The notes under the pieces: model-generated
The model's input: only the letters and a program-made list of their open reading frames with translations
Told to the model about the DNA's origin: nothing
The model's database searches: none
Program-made: the position numbers and the translations under genes
In this document: positions 6,713 to 7,140 of the stretch, one piece after another
How positions within the stretch are numbered: the stretch's first letter is position 1
Layout: each line of letters starts with the position of its first letter
Origin: an uncultured Aquimonas sp.
Lineage (GTDB): Bacteria; Pseudomonadota; Gammaproteobacteria; Xanthomonadales; Xanthomonadaceae
NCBI GenBank assembly: GCA_946481615.1
Contig: CAMLOR010000170.1
Coordinates: 1 to 7,140, forward strand
Reading direction: 5' to 3'
DNA: 7,140 nt

Positions 6713-7140
6713 GGGCGGCTGTGCTTGCGCGCGGGGCGACCGGCGGCTGGTGTCGCGCGGGGCTTTGCGGTTTTGCCGACGGCTTCGGGCGCGGGCCGTG
6801 CGGCGGCCTTCCTGGCGACTTTCTTCGCAGCCTTGGTCGCCGGCGGCTTCTTCGCGACTGAACCCTTTGCGACCGACTTCCCGGCGGCCGACTTTTTCGC
6901 CAGATCGAGCACGATCCACGTCGGCGCATGATCGCTGGCGCCCGGTTGCCCGCGCACCCACGTGTCGACGCCGGCATCGACCAGCTTCGGCGCCAGGTCG
7001 GGACTGAGCAGCAGATGATCGATGCGCAGGCCCGCATTGCGCGGCCAATGGTTCCGGAAGTAGTCCCAGAAGGTGAAGATCTTCTCGCCGGGATGCGTCG
7101 CGCGCAGCGCATCGGTCCAGCCCTGCGCCAGCAGGCGCGC
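6709..7140 (-). CDS. xthA: Exonuclease III (AP endonuclease) C-terminal part with long Lys/Ala-rich tail; 5' end outside window
   Basis: The visible 143 residues begin inside the endonuclease/exonuclease/phosphatase domain. FTFWDYFRNHWPRNAGLRIDHLLLSP carries the DNA-contacting region and the conserved Asp of 'RIDH', and GASDHAPTWIVLDL carries the catalytic 'SDHAP' Asp-His pair that closes the domain. The family cuts DNA 5' of abasic sites and degrades 3' ends in base-excision repair. Normal exonuclease III ends near this point. Here another 63 residues follow, with about 13 Lys, 6 Arg, 19 Ala, several Pro and a single acidic residue, in repeats such as AKK, KAAKKVARKAA and KPRATPAAG. This resembles histone-H1/AlgP-like tails and could hold the enzyme on DNA. 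The start codon lies beyond the right edge. It is the first visible gene of the repair-type operon and overlaps the DUF72 gene by four bases. The gene name rests on the C-terminal third only. Confidence 0.9.
   Translation of the reverse strand, partial: ARLLAQGWTDALRATHPGEKIFTFWDYFRNHWPRNAGLRIDHLLLSPDLAPKLVDAGVDTWVRGQPGASDHAPTWIVLDLAKKSAAGKSVAKGSVAKKPPATKAAKKVARKAAARPAPEAVGKTAKPRATPAAGRPARKHSRP

Noticed and set aside
6713..7048. A longer N-terminus for the DUF72 protein (start at 7048)
   Set aside because: The extra 112 residues are the out-of-frame shadow of exonuclease III and do not resemble the family; the ATGA overlap at 6712 fits a coupled start.

Overview
The window is GC-rich chromosomal DNA, and all of it reads as gene-dense gammaproteobacterial sequence. 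The best guess is the Xanthomonadales (Xanthomonadaceae/Lysobacter-like or a close relative). This rests on the GC-saturated third codon positions, the style of the encoded proteins, and a repeat of the kind 'cccgcgaaggcggga...ccagtgac' between genes, which I recall as common in that order. The species cannot be fixed from the sequence alone. No phage, IS, CRISPR, tRNA or rRNA sequence was seen.

Left block (1-4145, minus strand): a two-gene RND multidrug efflux operon. The adaptor (membrane fusion lipoprotein, AcrA/MexA type) is transcribed first. Nine bases later comes the AcrB/MexB-type inner-membrane pump, which runs off the left edge about 65 codons before its expected end. The Asp-Asp pair of the proton relay falls at codons 407-408, as in AcrB. 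No outer-membrane channel gene or regulator gene is inside the window.

Middle block (4146-5238): a 176-base divergent intergenic region carries a TTGACA box and an imperfect palindrome resembling a TetR-family operator. Transcribed rightward from it are an NAD(P)H-dependent FMN reductase (flavodoxin-like, 183 aa) and then a 58-aa, highly charged small protein of unknown function. A paired-hairpin REP-like element follows and sits exactly between two convergent genes.

Right block (5239-7140, minus strand): a tightly overlapped three-gene DNA-repair-type operon. In transcription order it holds the end of exonuclease III (xthA), whose tail is histone-H1-like and rich in Lys and Ala; a DUF72/YecE-like protein joined by a 4-base ATGA overlap; and a Nei/Fpg-family DNA glycosylase joined by an 8-base overlap. 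The glycosylase is interrupted by one in-frame amber codon (TAG at 5613-5611), while both halves remain well conserved. This looks like a recent single-base nonsense mutation, or possibly a sequencing error.

The most informative points are the interrupted glycosylase, the placement of a DUF72 protein inside a base-excision-repair operon, the basic tail on exonuclease III, and the candidate operator shared by efflux pump and reductase. I did not find a convincing wholly new system here.
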